Assembly (NCBI GenBank): GCA_013350335.1
Contig: CM023540.1
Span: forward strand, 53,382,905-53,446,904
DNA from: Chimonanthus salicifolius
Lineage: Eukaryota; Streptophyta; Magnoliopsida; Laurales; Calycanthaceae
Direction of reading: 5' to 3'
DNA: 64,000 bases
Shown piece after piece: positions 11,303 to 22,961 of this stretch. The notes beneath the pieces were generated by a model. It saw only the letters and a list, made by a program, of their open reading frames with translations, was not told where the DNA came from and made no database searches. Position 1 is the first letter of the stretch, and every line of letters begins with the position of its first letter. The translations under genes were made by a program, and so were the position numbers.

Positions 11303-12941
11303 TGCTAGTGCCTCTGTTTTGCCGAGTCCCTTTTTGTCAATTCCATGACTCGGGAAGAAGCACTTGCTAAGAAGCTTGAAAACTCAAGATGATCAAGAAA
11401 AAAGATCATGCTCCACCAAATTCAAAGCTCATCGTAATGGCAATCACAAAAATGTATTATGGCCATAGATGATTTTAGGTGGAACCCACACTTGAGAAAG
11501 GACTATTACTAGGATTAGTTGCATATGTTGGTAATGAACATAACAAGCCTAGAAAGGAGTTGGACAGTAAAATAGAAATGAATTTGTAAATTTGAATTAA
11601 GTTTACTGTCAGCTCGACCAGTTGTTATCACTGACCCCTTGGTGGAGATAGGATCGACCTATCGTGGTCAAGGATTGGTCGGCCAGTTTAATAGAGGGTC
11701 TAGATCAAAGAACTGTCATTCTGGGAAAGCCTCTGACCTAGAGCCTCGTATGCACCGACCCCTCGATGATGAACTTAAACAACCCCTCGTGGTCGACGAC
11801 TCGTCGGTAAAAGACTTATGAGTTCTAGACAATGAACTCAAATAAGCTCTCGAAAAAACAGACATATCAGTAGATCCAGACCAATCAAGAGTATTAGGAC
11901 CGACCCCTCGGTAAAGGGCTACATATCGTTCTAGGTAGGACAAGTTTCGGGATATGAAACTCTATCAGCATGGTGTTGCCCTAGACCGAGCCTCTCGTAG
12001 GGACTGACCCCTCGATGCCATATATGTCGACCCATCGACGACACCGACCTGTCGACCGGAAAGTAATAAAGCCATTAGGAGTGCATTTACTGTGCAATGG
12101 TCGAGTGGTTGAACGGTAATAAATATGAACACCGACCTCTCGGTTCTGTACAATCAGAAAAACCATTAAGGCTCCTCTATTAATATGAGTGTTGGGTGAT
12201 CGTTGTACCATCTTCCTTGAGCTGAGAAGAATTAAATACTTTAAGGAACGATCAACACTCTTATGAGAAGAATCAAAAGCAACCAATCTATTGATTTTTT
12301 TTTAAAGTGAGAAAGAGATAAAGAAAATCATAAACAACCAATCTGTTGATTGAGTTTGAAAGTGAGAACGATAGGAGAGACATAAATTAGGAAGCTTGAA
12401 ATCAGTTTCCTTGTCACCTTGAGATTGTGATTGCTCTACAAAGGCTAAGAGGAGGAGCGTTGGCACACAATGGGTGGGATCTTCTAAAAGCACACATCAG
12501 CGAGAAAGAGCTTCAAGGCAAGTGCTTTTTTGTTTTAATTTTGTTTTTAAAACCTTTAACCCGAAAGTAGATTAAGGAAACTTGGTTCCAGAACTATTAT
12601 AAAAAAACTCTAGAGCGTCGTCTCTGGCATATGTGGTGGGTGGAATTCCTAGCCGATTGAGTGAGGTGCAATTCCTACTCTAATTGTGAGGGTGTAAGCC
12701 CCCACTTAGTGAATTTGGAGATAGCTCAAGGTTGAGCTAGTTCTAACAGTGGATGTAGGTTGGCCAACTGAACCACTCTATATCTTGTATCCTTGTGCTT
12801 GTGGTGTTAAAACTAATTTCTTGTGTTGATTACTTAATCACATTTGCTAACATACACATATTTGATTGTTATATCCGCTGCAGTTAATTAATCAATCAAG
12901 ATAATCTTAAAAAGGACCATCAAATTTGGATTGATCTACTC

Positions 12942-12975
<34 letters not shown>

Positions 12976-13041
12976 CTTCCCTCCCTCCCTCCCTCCCTCT
13001 AAGGTCAATCGTGTTTTTTCTAGCACCCAAGGGAACTCTCA
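11303..13041 (+). repeat. 3' LTR of A1 (family A)
   Basis: 1,739 bp, TGCTAGTGCC to GGGAACTCTCA. It is collinear with the 5' LTR at 6116-7820 with many substitutions. A 29-base C run at 12944-12972, followed by a CCCT-rich tract, replaces the short C run that the 5' LTR has near its own end. This is slippage growth after insertion. It is preceded by the PPT at 11291-11302. Confidence 0.88.
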
Positions 13042-13174
13042 CTTATGTTCACAATGAACGTTAACTCTTGAAAGTAGGCCACCCACATGGCGTACGACGA
13101 GTTGAGCTTATGCTGCCCAATGATGCACTTTAATGTGTGGTTATTGGAATTTAGAATGAACAATTTATGGATTA
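13042..13174 (-). pseudogene. Gypsy RNase H middle fragment
   Basis: A 133-bp island of the backbone gypsy element between A1 and the small copia derivative. The minus strand encodes a block with HTLKCIIGQHKLN followed by YAMWVAYFQELTF. This matches the RNase H stretch that in related elements reads xxALKxLxGQxKLNxRxAxW. Coding sense resumes on one side at 15416 and on the other at 6115, once the nested elements and one target-duplication copy are discounted. Confidence 0.75.
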
Positions 13175-15415
13175 TGTTGTGCCAAATCAAATTCGAGCAA
13201 CACAATGGAAGCAATCAAATAACAAATCAACCATACGCGGAAGACAACACAAATTTAGCATGGTTCGGCTGAAGTCTACATCAACAAGCAATAATCAGGT
13301 AAATTCCACTAATATCAAGGGGTACAAATCTCTCTCTCAAATTATGAACGCAAACCGAATTCAATTTTCTCTCTCAATTACAAAACAAATCTCAAACAAA
13401 TCTTGGGCCAAATTTCTCCTCACCGATTTTCTCTTCTATACAAACAAATTCTCAGTACCTTGAGAGGGGACACACAGTCAATGAGAGGAGGCCTCTCTAT
13501 TTTCTCCTATACAAATTTTCCAATGACAAAGAGGAAAGGGGAGAAAAGAAAGTGGAAAATTTGCAGAACAAAAAATAAGACCCAAAAATCAAGGGATGAT
13601 TTTGGAATCCAAATCAAGCCAAATATTCAACAAATCTCCACCTTGGCATGAAATCACACTCCAACCAAACGAAATGAACATCCGTTCTTCCTTCATATGC
13701 ACCCGTAGGCGATTTACACTCAAAGGTGTTTCTAAATGCGCCTATAGACGCCACACAACCAGAGTTGTTTCCAAATGTGCAGAATGTTAATCAAGTCAAA
13801 TCGGTGCTTAAAGTCTTCGAATTCTAAAGTGTCCAACAAGATGAGATTTTTCTTCAAATATGATAGACAGCGAACATCCAACACTCTAACTTCTCCATCA
13901 TAAAACTTCAATTGGCTCTTATCTATCCAAATCATTTTACAGGTCTTATCATTACCCATAAAAACAAATCCACTATCCAACTCCTGAAAGCTGGGATACA
14001 AATCCCTGTTGTGACCCAAATGATAGGTACAACCAGAATCTCAAATCCACTCATCAGAATGGTATACAAATGATAAGCGAATCAGAGCAAACTCAGAATC
14101 ATCATCTTCAACCTGTTCAACATTTGCATTAACTTCAACAGAGATTTAGAATATGAATTTTCATGCAAAAGATCTACAAACTATCACCAACAAATTTCCA
14201 ACTCAAATTCTGAAGAAATTTGAAACCAAAGAGTCCTTAATCACCAATAGTCGACAAAAACCAATTGCAAAGATCACAAATTGATGAATCAAAGACTGTC
14301 ACAAGGGGCACAAGGGGCACGATGACAGACTTCAATATTTCCCATTTTTTTTAAAACATTGAAGTCTCCTACGAGAGTACCTGAAACCGTGGTTCTGTGA
14401 AAGTACTCAAACTTGTGGACCTACAATCCATAAAATGGTGGATAGAGACAAAAGATCTTAATTCATACCCATTTTTTTCTTCATTCTCAAGAGACCGAAG
14501 TGGCTGAGAAGAAGGGAAGACCGTGGAAAGGCTGCGTGCAGATTCATGGGAGAGACGTCTGGCTGGCACAAAAAAGAGGTGTGGTCTACCCCTCCTATTC
14601 GTTCCCCTTTCTAGACAAATCTCGGTCAACACAAAATGGCGAGAGAGAGCAGAAAAAGCTGTGTGTAGAGGCAGTAGTGAATGACTACTACGATCGGATA
14701 ACAATGACAATGTTGCAGCATCGGAGACGGGATGTCGATCAGGGTTGCACGATCGGCTCCGAAAACGGAAACAGTGACTGCAATGGAAACGACATAACTA
14801 GGGACGGTCAGCAAACAAGGATCTCATCCAAATCTCTAAATCAGTTTTTTTTTTTTCAATCCAAGTTTCTAAAAAAAGAAAAAATACGGTGACAGATCAA
14901 AAAAGAACCGAAAAACCGAGCTCTTGATACAAATTTTTTATGCCAAATAAAATTTGAGCAAAAAAATAGAAGAAATCAAATAACAAATCAACCATTCATG
15001 GGAAGACAACACAAATTTAATGTGGTTCGGTTGAAGACCACGTCCACGGACAACAATCTAATAAGTTCCACTAATATCACAGGGTACAAATCTCTCTTTC
15101 AAATTATGAACCTAATCTGAATTCAACTTTCTCCCACAAAACAAATTCGTCTCTCTCAATTACAAAAAAATCCAAACAATTCCCGAGCCAAATTTCATCT
15201 CTCTGATTTTCTCCCTACACAAAACAAACTCTCAGTATCCCGAGAGTGACCACACATCCAACCAACAAGAGGACTCTCTGTTTTTTCTTATACACGTTTT
15301 CCAACGACAAAAAGGAAATGAGAGAAAAAAAAGTGGAAAGTTTCCAAAAGAAAAAAAATAAGATTTGTAAATCAAGGGATGATTTCGGAATCCGAATCGA
15401 GCCAAATATTCAACA
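13175..15415 (-). mobile_element. Internally deleted copia element, 2.2 kb, with ~460-480-bp LTRs
   Basis: Direct repeats at 13175-13632 and 14932-15415 are clearly related over their whole length. On the minus strand the order is 5' LTR (14932-15415), primer site (CTCTTGATAC on the plus strand at about 14921-14930, complement of the Met-tRNA site), a 1.3-kb core, a PPT-like tract (complement of AATCTCCACCTTGG, 13633-13646) and 3' LTR. The flanking pentamers are GATTA (13170-13174) and GATGA (15416-15420), a target duplication with one mismatch. The core keeps only a protease to pre-integrase piece. Integrase, RT and RNase H are deleted, so the element could move only with help in trans. It interrupts the gypsy RNase H. 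Confidence 0.85.
13732..14065 (-). pseudogene. Copia protease/pre-integrase fragment
   Basis: Within the 2.2-kb element, the minus strand reads a protease active-site motif DSGC followed by a His-containing stretch (codons near 14040-14029), just after an in-frame stop. It then runs through a segment with the copia pre-integrase pattern (FxELDSGFVxMGNDKTCK, then VLDVRCLSYLKKNLI). The copia family is certain from these blocks. The frame ends at 13732 and nothing of integrase or RT follows. Confidence 0.75.
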
Positions 15416-16680
15416 GATGAAGTAGTGCTGCCAAAACTTAAGTGCCTATATGATGACATGAAACTCCACATCAGATAGAATATTGTAGTTGAGCCCCATG
15501 AAACTTCTCACTGTAGAAGGCTATAGGTCGTTGCTCCTATCTCAGTACTACACCGATACCCACATGAGAAGCATCACAATCTACAACGAACTGCTTCTCA
15601 AAATCTGGTAGGGCTAAGAATGGTGCCTCAGACAACTTCTTAATGAATTCGAAGCTTTCTTAAGCAACAAGTGTCCATTGGAACACCCATTTCTTCAAAT
15701 AGTCAATGAGAGGGGCTTCAGTGATGCAGAAGACTTTTCTGAATTAGCGATAGAATGATGCTAACCCATAAAAGCTCCCAGCCTCGTGAATGATCTTCCG
15801 CACAAGCCAAGTGCGAATGCCAACGACCTTCGACTCGTCCACCTTTATTCCATCTGTAGATACCACACAAATTAGGAAGATAATATCATTAGACAAAATT
15901 ATATTTTCCTTAAATTTGTATACAATTTTTCAGTTCTGAGTACATCAAAATCTACTTTAAATTGTCAAGACGCAAATCTTCATTCTTGCTGTAAATGAGT
16001 ATGTTGTCAAAATAGAAGGTAATGAACTTTCCAATAAATGACTTCAACACTTTGTTCATCACTCTCATAAACGTACTCGGTACATTAAAGAGTCCGAAAG
16101 GCATAACCAACCGCTCGTAAAGTCCCTTGTGAGTCTTAAAGGTCATTTTCCACTTATCATCCAAATAGATCCTTATCTAATGATACCCGCTACGAAGATC
16201 CACTTTTGAGAAGAAGCGTGCCTCGGCCAACATGTCATCGAGTCTTGGGATGGGGAGACTATAACAAATGGTGATCTCGTTGATTTTTCAGCTATCAATG
16301 GAAATTTGCCACTCCCGTCCTTCTCAAATTAAGCCCCTGTAAATCAACTCATGTTCTTATCTGTTCAATTTTGTATTTTCAATTGGACTCATTTTGTAGG
16401 TTGCTCTGTTATTTAGTCCTGCACTTGACATGTGATCTATGAAGTGTTGTATGTACCCCATAGGAGGAAATCTGCAAGCAACTCAATGGGGGAAAGATCT
16501 ACATACTCTTGCATCATCGATTGTATCTTAGGTGGGATAAAGTTCTCAACAAATCCCTCCTTTGCAAGTACGGCATATAACTCTACCTTCCTCCTCCACT
16601 TATCTCTCCAATTCTTGGAAGGTGACTAGGCTAACCTCAGCCTTTTTGGGTCTTGCCTTCTCCAAGTCTTTTAATGGACC
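15416..16680 (-). pseudogene. Gypsy reverse transcriptase and RNase H start
   Basis: Minus-strand blocks of the gypsy RT are in order. [10 protein letters not shown] lies near 16210, [20 protein letters not shown] at about 16152-16094, and the catalytic box near 16014-16003 reads YFDN instead of YFDD, a lost metal-binding aspartate. RNase H begins near 15590 with a [13 protein letters not shown] block and reaches ALKFWQHY at 15416, where the small copia element is inserted. Several stops and frame changes lie between the blocks (16000-15600). The RT-RNase H order and spacing are those of Ty3-gypsy. Confidence 0.8.
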
Positions 16681-17641
16681 TAACAGATGCTTGGTCTCTT
16701 CTTAAAATAAATAATAAGGATTCTTACGCATGTGGTATCTGGTGTCTCTATCTTACTGCCAAGGTTGCCCCAACAGCAAATGACAGGCATCCATTGGTAA
16801 AACATAGCACCACACATCATGAAAATACTTGTTCCCATTTGGAAATGAAACAATGAAGTTTTTTTTATCAATGGTTACCTCATTACCCCTTTTAAACCAT
16901 GAAATCTGATAGGGTGGAGGGTGTCTATGTGGTTTAAGTTTCAACTTAGCCACCACTTCATGGGCTACAACATTACTACAACTCACACTATCAATAATTA
17001 AATGATATACATTGCCCCCGATGGTACATCTAGAGTGGAAGATATTCGTACATAGCCAATTCTTTTTCAATTCCTTCTTCGATGCTATGAGGGAATGCTG
17101 GATCATAAGGTTATAACTAGAATCTCCATAGTTGATCTCTCCCTTGTCGAAGGAATCAAGGTTGCTAAGTTGTTCTTCCTCTAAAGCTACACTATCCTCC
17201 TGTACAAAATGTACAACTATGTTTCGGCACTCAGAAGCCATGTGTCCCAACCAGCTTAAGTTGAAGTATTTTACCCTAGACTTTTCGGTTTGAAGTGGCT
17301 GGCTGACTGGGTTGTTTCGCTGTCGCTTTGGAAGACACACCTTTATTTGTTGGGGCTCGATTATGGTTCATACACCTGTTATTGGATAATGGATTGGCTC
17401 GGCCCTTCATGTTCTCAATTCTTTCAAACTGCACCGCTTTCTTGTATGCATTATCTAGCTCAAGGAAGTCGAAAGGTGTTATGGCATCTGCATTTAAAGG
17501 GTCGGAGGCCACCTATGAACCTCGATTCACTCTGCCCTTTATCTTGGTCAGGTTATTACGAACCAATATGAGGTTAAGCTCCACATATTCAATGACTCTT
17601 GTTTCCCTGTTTTAATCCCTACAGTTTGTGAAATAACTCTT
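16681..17641 (-). pseudogene. Gypsy gag C-terminus and aspartic protease
   Basis: From 17641 the minus strand carries the C-terminal half of gag, then a degenerate zinc knuckle (about 17271-17227; the first two cysteines are lost, GHMASEC remains), then a retropepsin-like region. The active-site triad at 16992-16984 reads DSV rather than DSG. The following MDACHLLLGQPWQ block (about 16790-16755) is the usual C-terminal signature of gypsy protease. The frame is long (195 codons, 17340-16753) but the triad mutation argues against activity. It joins to the N-terminal half of gag across the solo LTR at 17642-18767. Confidence 0.8.
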
Positions 17642-18767
17642 TGATGCGGATATATGTGGACGTAATCAACATTTTAATTTTTACCCGAGTGGGTACATTA
17701 ATCAAATTAGCAAGTTCGGATCTCGAGTCGAAACATCAAAATTTCATTTTCGATCCTGACGGAATTTCAAGCCTAATCAAGCCAAAGCCCAACTGAGAAC
17801 AAGTGGGCTCAAATTGAGACCCAACAAGCTGCTCACAGTTCAACAAACTACACACGCTTGGACACTTCAGGGGCATCACCGAATCCTATTTGTTTTAGGA
17901 ATAGTTATCTTTTTTTTTTTTTTTGAATTTCAAAAGTGGTTAGTTTCCTAATTGTTTTAGAATCTGGCTATATTAGATTAGGATTAGGCCTTGGTCGAGT
18001 AATGCTAGGATCAGTAATTGTTTTGTTTCCAAGTTTGTAATTTCTTATTTAAAAGTGGAGAGGGTCGGCTCCCACAGAGAGGCTTTCAGATTTCTCTATA
18101 GAATAAAATTCAGTTTTTGTGTTTAGCAAAACGAAGGACTGTTTTGTGAAGATTCAAATGCAAAACGAAGGACTGTTTTGTGAAGATTTGAGTGCTGCAA
18201 ATTGCAGATTTGTGGGATCGAATACTGCAAGTGCAGATTCGTTGGAAGACTCTACAGTAAGGCATATTCTTTTGGAAAATAAGAGCTGCAATGAGTTGTG
18301 GGATTTTGGTTAAGCCAGACCAAGTTCTGGGTTATCAGCCCACGACAGATTTTCGTTGGAGATTCCTCTGCAACTAGCATCGTTGCTGGAAAATCCAGCC
18401 AAGCCCGACAGATGAATCTAAATCGTGTCGGGGAAGAAGCGAGGTTTTCAGAAGCAGGAATTTCTGCCGGGTTATTGAAGTTTTGAATGCCACAACTCCA
18501 TTAATTGGACAGGCATCTTCTGCTGAGTTCTGACGAAGAAAATACCAAAGCTAGCAGTGTTTCAGATTAGGCCTACAGAGAGCCAAGAGCAACCCAGTGT
18601 TTCAGATGGTCTGTGGACTGATATTCAGTCCCACGAATTGCAGTTGGTGTTTCAGGCCCAATCAGTTTGCAAGCCCATAGGCGTTGGGATCTTGTTTATA
18701 GAGTTGTGATTAAGCTTCCGCGTATTAATCGGGTTTTCGACAATTTATTTGTCCTAAGCCTACATCA
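17642..18767 (+). mobile_element. Solo LTR (1,126 bp) inside gypsy gag
   Basis: It starts TGATGCGG and ends CTACATCA, so TGATG and CATCA form a 5-bp terminal inversion. The target duplication CTCTT is perfect (17637-17641 and 18768-18772). Removing the unit and one CTCTT copy restores the reading sense of the minus-strand gypsy gag, which confirms the boundaries. A TATTTAAAAG at about 18049-18058 and AATAAA near 18103 fit a promoter and polyadenylation signal on the plus strand. A 33-bp motif containing AAAACGAAGGACTGTTTTGT is repeated at 18126 and 18161. No internal coding region remains, so this is what LTR-LTR recombination leaves behind. Confidence 0.9.
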
Positions 18768-19440
18768 CTCTTGTGTGTAATTAGTAGGGAGGAAGGTTTT
18801 ATATATTAAGATTTTAAGTTTTTCCCATAATTGAATTTTTTTCCTTCACCCTGGTTTGTCTTTCCATTTTGAATTTTTTGAACAATGCCATTCCTTTTAG
18901 TTTAGTAGCTACTAATTATACACGCTTTTCATTAGGGATATTTTTACAAAAAAAGATATTTTCAACTGTTTCTATCCAACATTTGAATTCATCACCAATC
19001 GTACCTCTAGAATACTCAGGGATGTTGAGCTTGATATTGAATGACTCATCATCTTTGTGATGTCTCTTGTCTGTCCTTCTGTCCCCTTGTCTAGGCCATT
19101 GTCTATAATGATAGAACAGTCCCAACTGAGGATCATCCTTCTCCAAAGATTCATGGAATGCAGTTCGGGAGATTCTAGATTTGTAAGATAGTGAGCTATG
19201 TGGTTGATGGAATTCTAGAGTTCTTTGCTAAAAGTCTGTATGCAACTTTGCCAACTCTTTAGTGATGATAGCAATTTTCTCATGTTGCTAATGCGATTCG
19301 TCTCAAAGACTCAACTCAGTCGTCATTTGGTGTACTCTGGGCATGACGAATTGGATCAGATTAGAAATTGTCATCACCTATGGCTTTTTGGTTACAACTG
19401 GTGTAACCTCTGACCATTGACGTATGAGGAACAATTCGTC
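18768..19440 (-). pseudogene. Gypsy gag N-terminal part
   Basis: The minus strand from about 19440 encodes the start of gypsy gag. The retrotransposon-gag core lies at about 19040-18850: FNIKLNIPEYS, then DEFKCWIETVENIF, then LVATKLKG after a stop, then FLPTNYTQ at the solo-LTR junction. The pattern is that of the capsid domain of chromovirus-like elements. Stops occur near 18905 and in the weakly conserved N-terminus. Confidence 0.75.
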
Positions 19441-20312
19441 ACTTTCCCAAGGAGTCAGGTTTCTTGCTACAAGAAAACACCGTCTCCCAAAACAATAATA
19501 GAGTTCACAATAAAGTTAGATGTGTAACGCCTCGCCCTTTTTCACTCGCCGAAAAATCAGAGTATATTTTTTTTTTTATAATGAGTGAGAGAGAGCGAGA
19601 ACGTCACGACGCAAGCTAAGTCTGAGTTTCCAAAACCCGACCTTTAACTAGCCACCTCTACTTGTGCGTGGACTAAGTCCACTTAAAAAGTTCACACGCT
19701 TTACAATTAATTGCGGGATTATTATATGAATAAAATACTATCCATATCCATGACATTAATAAGCGAGGAAGTCTATCACCATTTAATTAACTGAAACTTA
19801 AATATCCAAAATATCATCAACCATAGCAAAATGAATCTAAGTTATTACAATCCCAAAATATCAGTTATCTCAATACATCATTCCAAAACCAAGCTAAGTA
19901 ACATAAACATGAATCTGCCCAAACTCCTAAGCTTGGCTCCTATAATGCCCCATGTCCCTGTCATTTCCTGTTCCATCATCTATAGGGTAGAACTAGGGCG
20001 TTAGTGAACGCGCCCAGTAGGAATTCCAAATAGGGTTATGTACACATAGGATCAATATAAAATCAACATAGAAAACATCATATCATGTTTGTAAACCATT
20101 TCATAAGTAATAAAATACAATGCATGATTTCCGAAACATAATCACGCTTACTTATGCATCATGCCATGGGTGTCAATGCCAAATGATCCCTCACACAATT
20201 CCATATTCCAACCACATCATATATAGATAGTCTCTTTGATAAATCACCATATCAAGGGTTTCCCTTGGTCAATTACTTCAACAGTGTTTTGTGATGTACC
20301 ACCAAGTCACTG

Positions 20313-20456
20313 TTATACCTCCCCACATATGTTAATCGGAATTATCGAATGGAGTGTGGATTCCTCCCCACATATGTTAATCGGAATCACCGAATGGAGT
20401 GTGGACTCCTCCCCACATATGTTAATAAGAATTACCGAATGGAGTGTGGACTTCTC
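20313..20456. repeat. 45-bp tandem repeat, three copies
   Basis: The unit CTCCCCACATATGTTAATCG plus an AAT(T/C)A(T/C)CGAATGGAGTGTGGA part occurs three times with few changes. It keeps a frame open on both strands, which explains the short repetitive open frames there. No coding meaning is implied. Confidence 0.9.
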
Positions 20457-20861
20457 CCTTGCGTTCCCTCCCATGCCATGCATGAGATAATGAGTACAAA
20501 ATGTCATTTCATATTAAGTTACCTATATCATTGAAATTCTGTTCATAAAACATAACCATATGTTTGACCAAAGTAAATCATCATATTTAAGATAAAAACC
20601 AATAACATAAATATAATCCACAGTGTCTCAATAAAGTAGGAATCCTACCAACGTCCAATATATTTTCCTTGCGGTTTTGTGAAGATGTCGTTCAACGATC
20701 ACGTTGAAACGAATCGCAAACCCTTTTGCAAATCTCTTTACCTTATTGAATTTAATCACATATATAAGTCAATTTGATTATCCATCTAGTTCACATCATC
20801 CCTCACATCCTTCCAGATGAACTTAAGTTGTTGGAAACATCATAAAAAAAATCAATTTCTC

Positions 20862-21500
20862 AATTCAGTCGACTGAATCATACCCAGATGCAGTGCTCTG
20901 CCTTACTCGCAGACTTTCAGTCGATTGAATACAATATTCAGTTGACTGAAATCCAACTCGGAACTGTTTTAACCGTGACTCGTAACCTTTCAGTCTACTG
21001 AATCACAGATTCAGTCGGCTGACTCTGAGTCAAGCCCTCTGTATTCTCGATCAATATCCTTTCAGTAGACTGAATTACAGATTTAGTCGGCTAACTTTGA
21101 ATCAGATTAACTGTGTGTTCGGCCAGTATAGATTCAGTCGACTGAATCAAGGATTCAGTCGGCTGAATCATCAACCAATAGTTTACGTGTTTGGTAAGTC
21201 TACCTTCAGTCGGCTGAAACACGCCAGACCTCTTTACTTATTCGGTACGTCTATTTTCAGTTGATTGAATCTCGGCTGAAACACAATACATCCCTTATAT
21301 TTTAATCCAGTCCATGTTCAGTCGACTGAATCACAAGATGCAGTCGGCTAAAACTCCTAGAAACTGTTTTCTATTTCGGCCAACTACACTTCAGTCAACT
21401 GAATCCCAGATTCAGTCGGCTGAAACTCCTAGAAACTCTTTACCTTCTTCGGCCAGCACCAGTTCAGTGGACTGAATCCCAGATTCAGTCGACTGACTGT
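20862..21500. repeat. Array of about 17 palindromes, consensus TTCAGTCGACTGAA
   Basis: Seventeen copies, by eye, of a 14-bp perfect or near-perfect palindrome lie in 640 bp. They usually come in pairs about 20 bp apart, and pairs are separated by roughly 60-80 bp. The inner bases vary (CGAC, CGGC, CAAC, TGAC, AGAC) while the CAGT...CTGA arms are kept. Such an array could bind a dimeric protein or form hairpins. It lies in the middle of the 3.4-kb LTR-like unit. Confidence 0.85.
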
Positions 21501-22161
21501 TTGTCAATCTCTTTTGTTTACATATTTGACTCAACCCTTCTTCATGAAATTCACTCTTTATATTATTTAATCACAAATAATATCATACATGTAACTCTTA
21601 GTGAGTTTACTCTACCCTCTAGCCAAAGCTAGAGGCATTTTCATTATTCGTTCAATCCTTGGTTTATTACTTGAATTCGGACATCAACTTTGTTTCCAAC
21701 ACATATCTATTCTTCAAATGGATATCCAATTCCATGGCCCTATGATAATTTGGCCAGTCCTTTCAACCAATCTGGAACCCATAGATTCGGCCATACCATT
21801 ACCAAATCTATGGTTCACCCTTAGTCTTAACCCTATATTGTTCTTAAACTTAAAACATACATTTTCCCGTGTCCTTCTTTTATTTTGGTCTGTATTCCTT
21901 CCTTACTCTTTCTTTCCTTTCTTTGTTCTTCAGCAAATTCTCTAAGTATCGAAATGTAGGTGGAAGAGAGATAGAGAAGAAGAGGAGAGGAAAATTTCTT
22001 GTTTCAAGGTGTGAGCATCGGCCAAGGGGTGTGAGCAGCCCCTTGGTTGTGTCCCTTTGTATACCACCCTTAGACCTTTCAACCACCCTCATTATAATTT
22101 GTCCAAACCAAGGAGTCCTTTGGCTTAACCAAGGAGACCCTTGGTCTTCCACCGAGTTCAC

Positions 22162-22609
22162 CTTGGGTTTTATCTCCATGAGATGGAAACTCTCCATCTC
22201 CCACTTAACTCACTTGGAGATGAAAGTCTCCTCAACTTCCCATCTTAGCTCATATTCAACTGAAGCATTATTTAACTCAATTGAACTCATTCATAGTTGG
22301 CCAAGTCAACCGTGACTTAGCTGACCATGTATGTTCATGACACGTGGGTCCCATCTTAGCTATATCATTTGATGATGTGTCCCCTTGGATTTTATCTCTA
22401 TGAGATGGAAACTCTCCATCTCCCACTTGACTCACTTGGAGATGAAAGTCTCCTCAACTTCCCCTCTTAGCTCATATTCAACTCAAGCATTATTTAACTC
22501 AATTGAACTCATTCATGGTTGACCAAGTCAACCGTGACTTAGCCGACCATGTATGTTCATGACACGTGGGTCCCATCTTAGCCATATCATTTGATGATGT
22601 GTCCCCTTG
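22162..22609. repeat. 222-bp tandem duplication
   Basis: Copies at about 22162-22383 and 22384-22609 are close to identical, differing at a handful of sites. The high similarity compared with the other repeats in the unit suggests a more recent event. Confidence 0.9.
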
Positions 22610-22961
22610 CCTAGTTGGCTTCCATGCATACCACATGGCAATGCCACCTCACTTGATGAGGTGGATTTATGCATTGGATCTTAATTGAATAGCTGACCCA
22701 ATTAATTTAACCTTGCCTATTTACTTTAAAATCAGCTCACCTATGACCCATTGGGTCCCAATTGGGTACTTGACTTATTTCTTTACATTTACCCAATTAC
22801 TTAAAATCAAACCTACCCATGATCCATTGGGTCTTAAGTAGGTAATTGATCCAATTCCTTACCCATCTAAGGTCCATTTCCACTATTTAAATTCCATTCA
22901 TTCACAATTTAAATAGACCAATCCAATATATATTCATGAAATGAGAATCTGGGGTGTTACA

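Larger units (their letters stand above)
6116..13041 (+). mobile_element. Non-autonomous Sirevirus-like element A1 (gag plus ORF2, no pol)
   Basis: A structurally complete 6.9-kb LTR element: 5' LTR 6116-7820, Met-tRNA primer site 7821-7836, broken gag 7889 to about 9600, a short acidic ORF2 (9738-10112), a non-coding stretch with several purine tracts, PPT 11291-11302 and 3' LTR 11303-13041. The flanking pentamers are CTTTT (6111-6115) and CTTAT (13042-13046), a target duplication with one mismatch. Protease, integrase, RT and RNase H are all missing. The element therefore depended on enzymes from a relative, as LARD or TR-GAG elements do. It sits inside the RNase H region of the minus-strand gypsy element. 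Lineage evidence is the LTR palindromes, the multiple purine tracts and the long gag with two knuckles, all Sirevirus traits. Confidence 0.85.
19523..22961. mobile_element. Large LTR-like unit (3.4 kb), TGTAACGCC to GGGTGTTACA
   Basis: A 3,439-bp insertion with inverted ends TGTAAC/GTTACA and a perfect 5-bp target duplication AGATG (19518-19522 and 22962-22966). The TG...CA ends and 5-bp duplication point to a very long solo LTR, most likely Ty3-gypsy. I found no gag, pol, primer site or PPT in it. It contains three kinds of internal repeats described separately: a 45-bp triple repeat, a palindrome array and a 222-bp tandem duplication. The 148-codon open frame at 21869-22315 lies partly within the duplication and resembles no known family. 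Orientation is unresolved. Confidence 0.75.

Noticed and set aside
14500..14892. 130-codon plus-strand frame
   Set aside because: It lies in the leader of the 2.2-kb copia derivative, antisense to it, and shows no known domain.
20236..20534. Repetitive small protein frames
   Set aside because: Explained by a 45-bp tandem repeat, whose length is a multiple of three.
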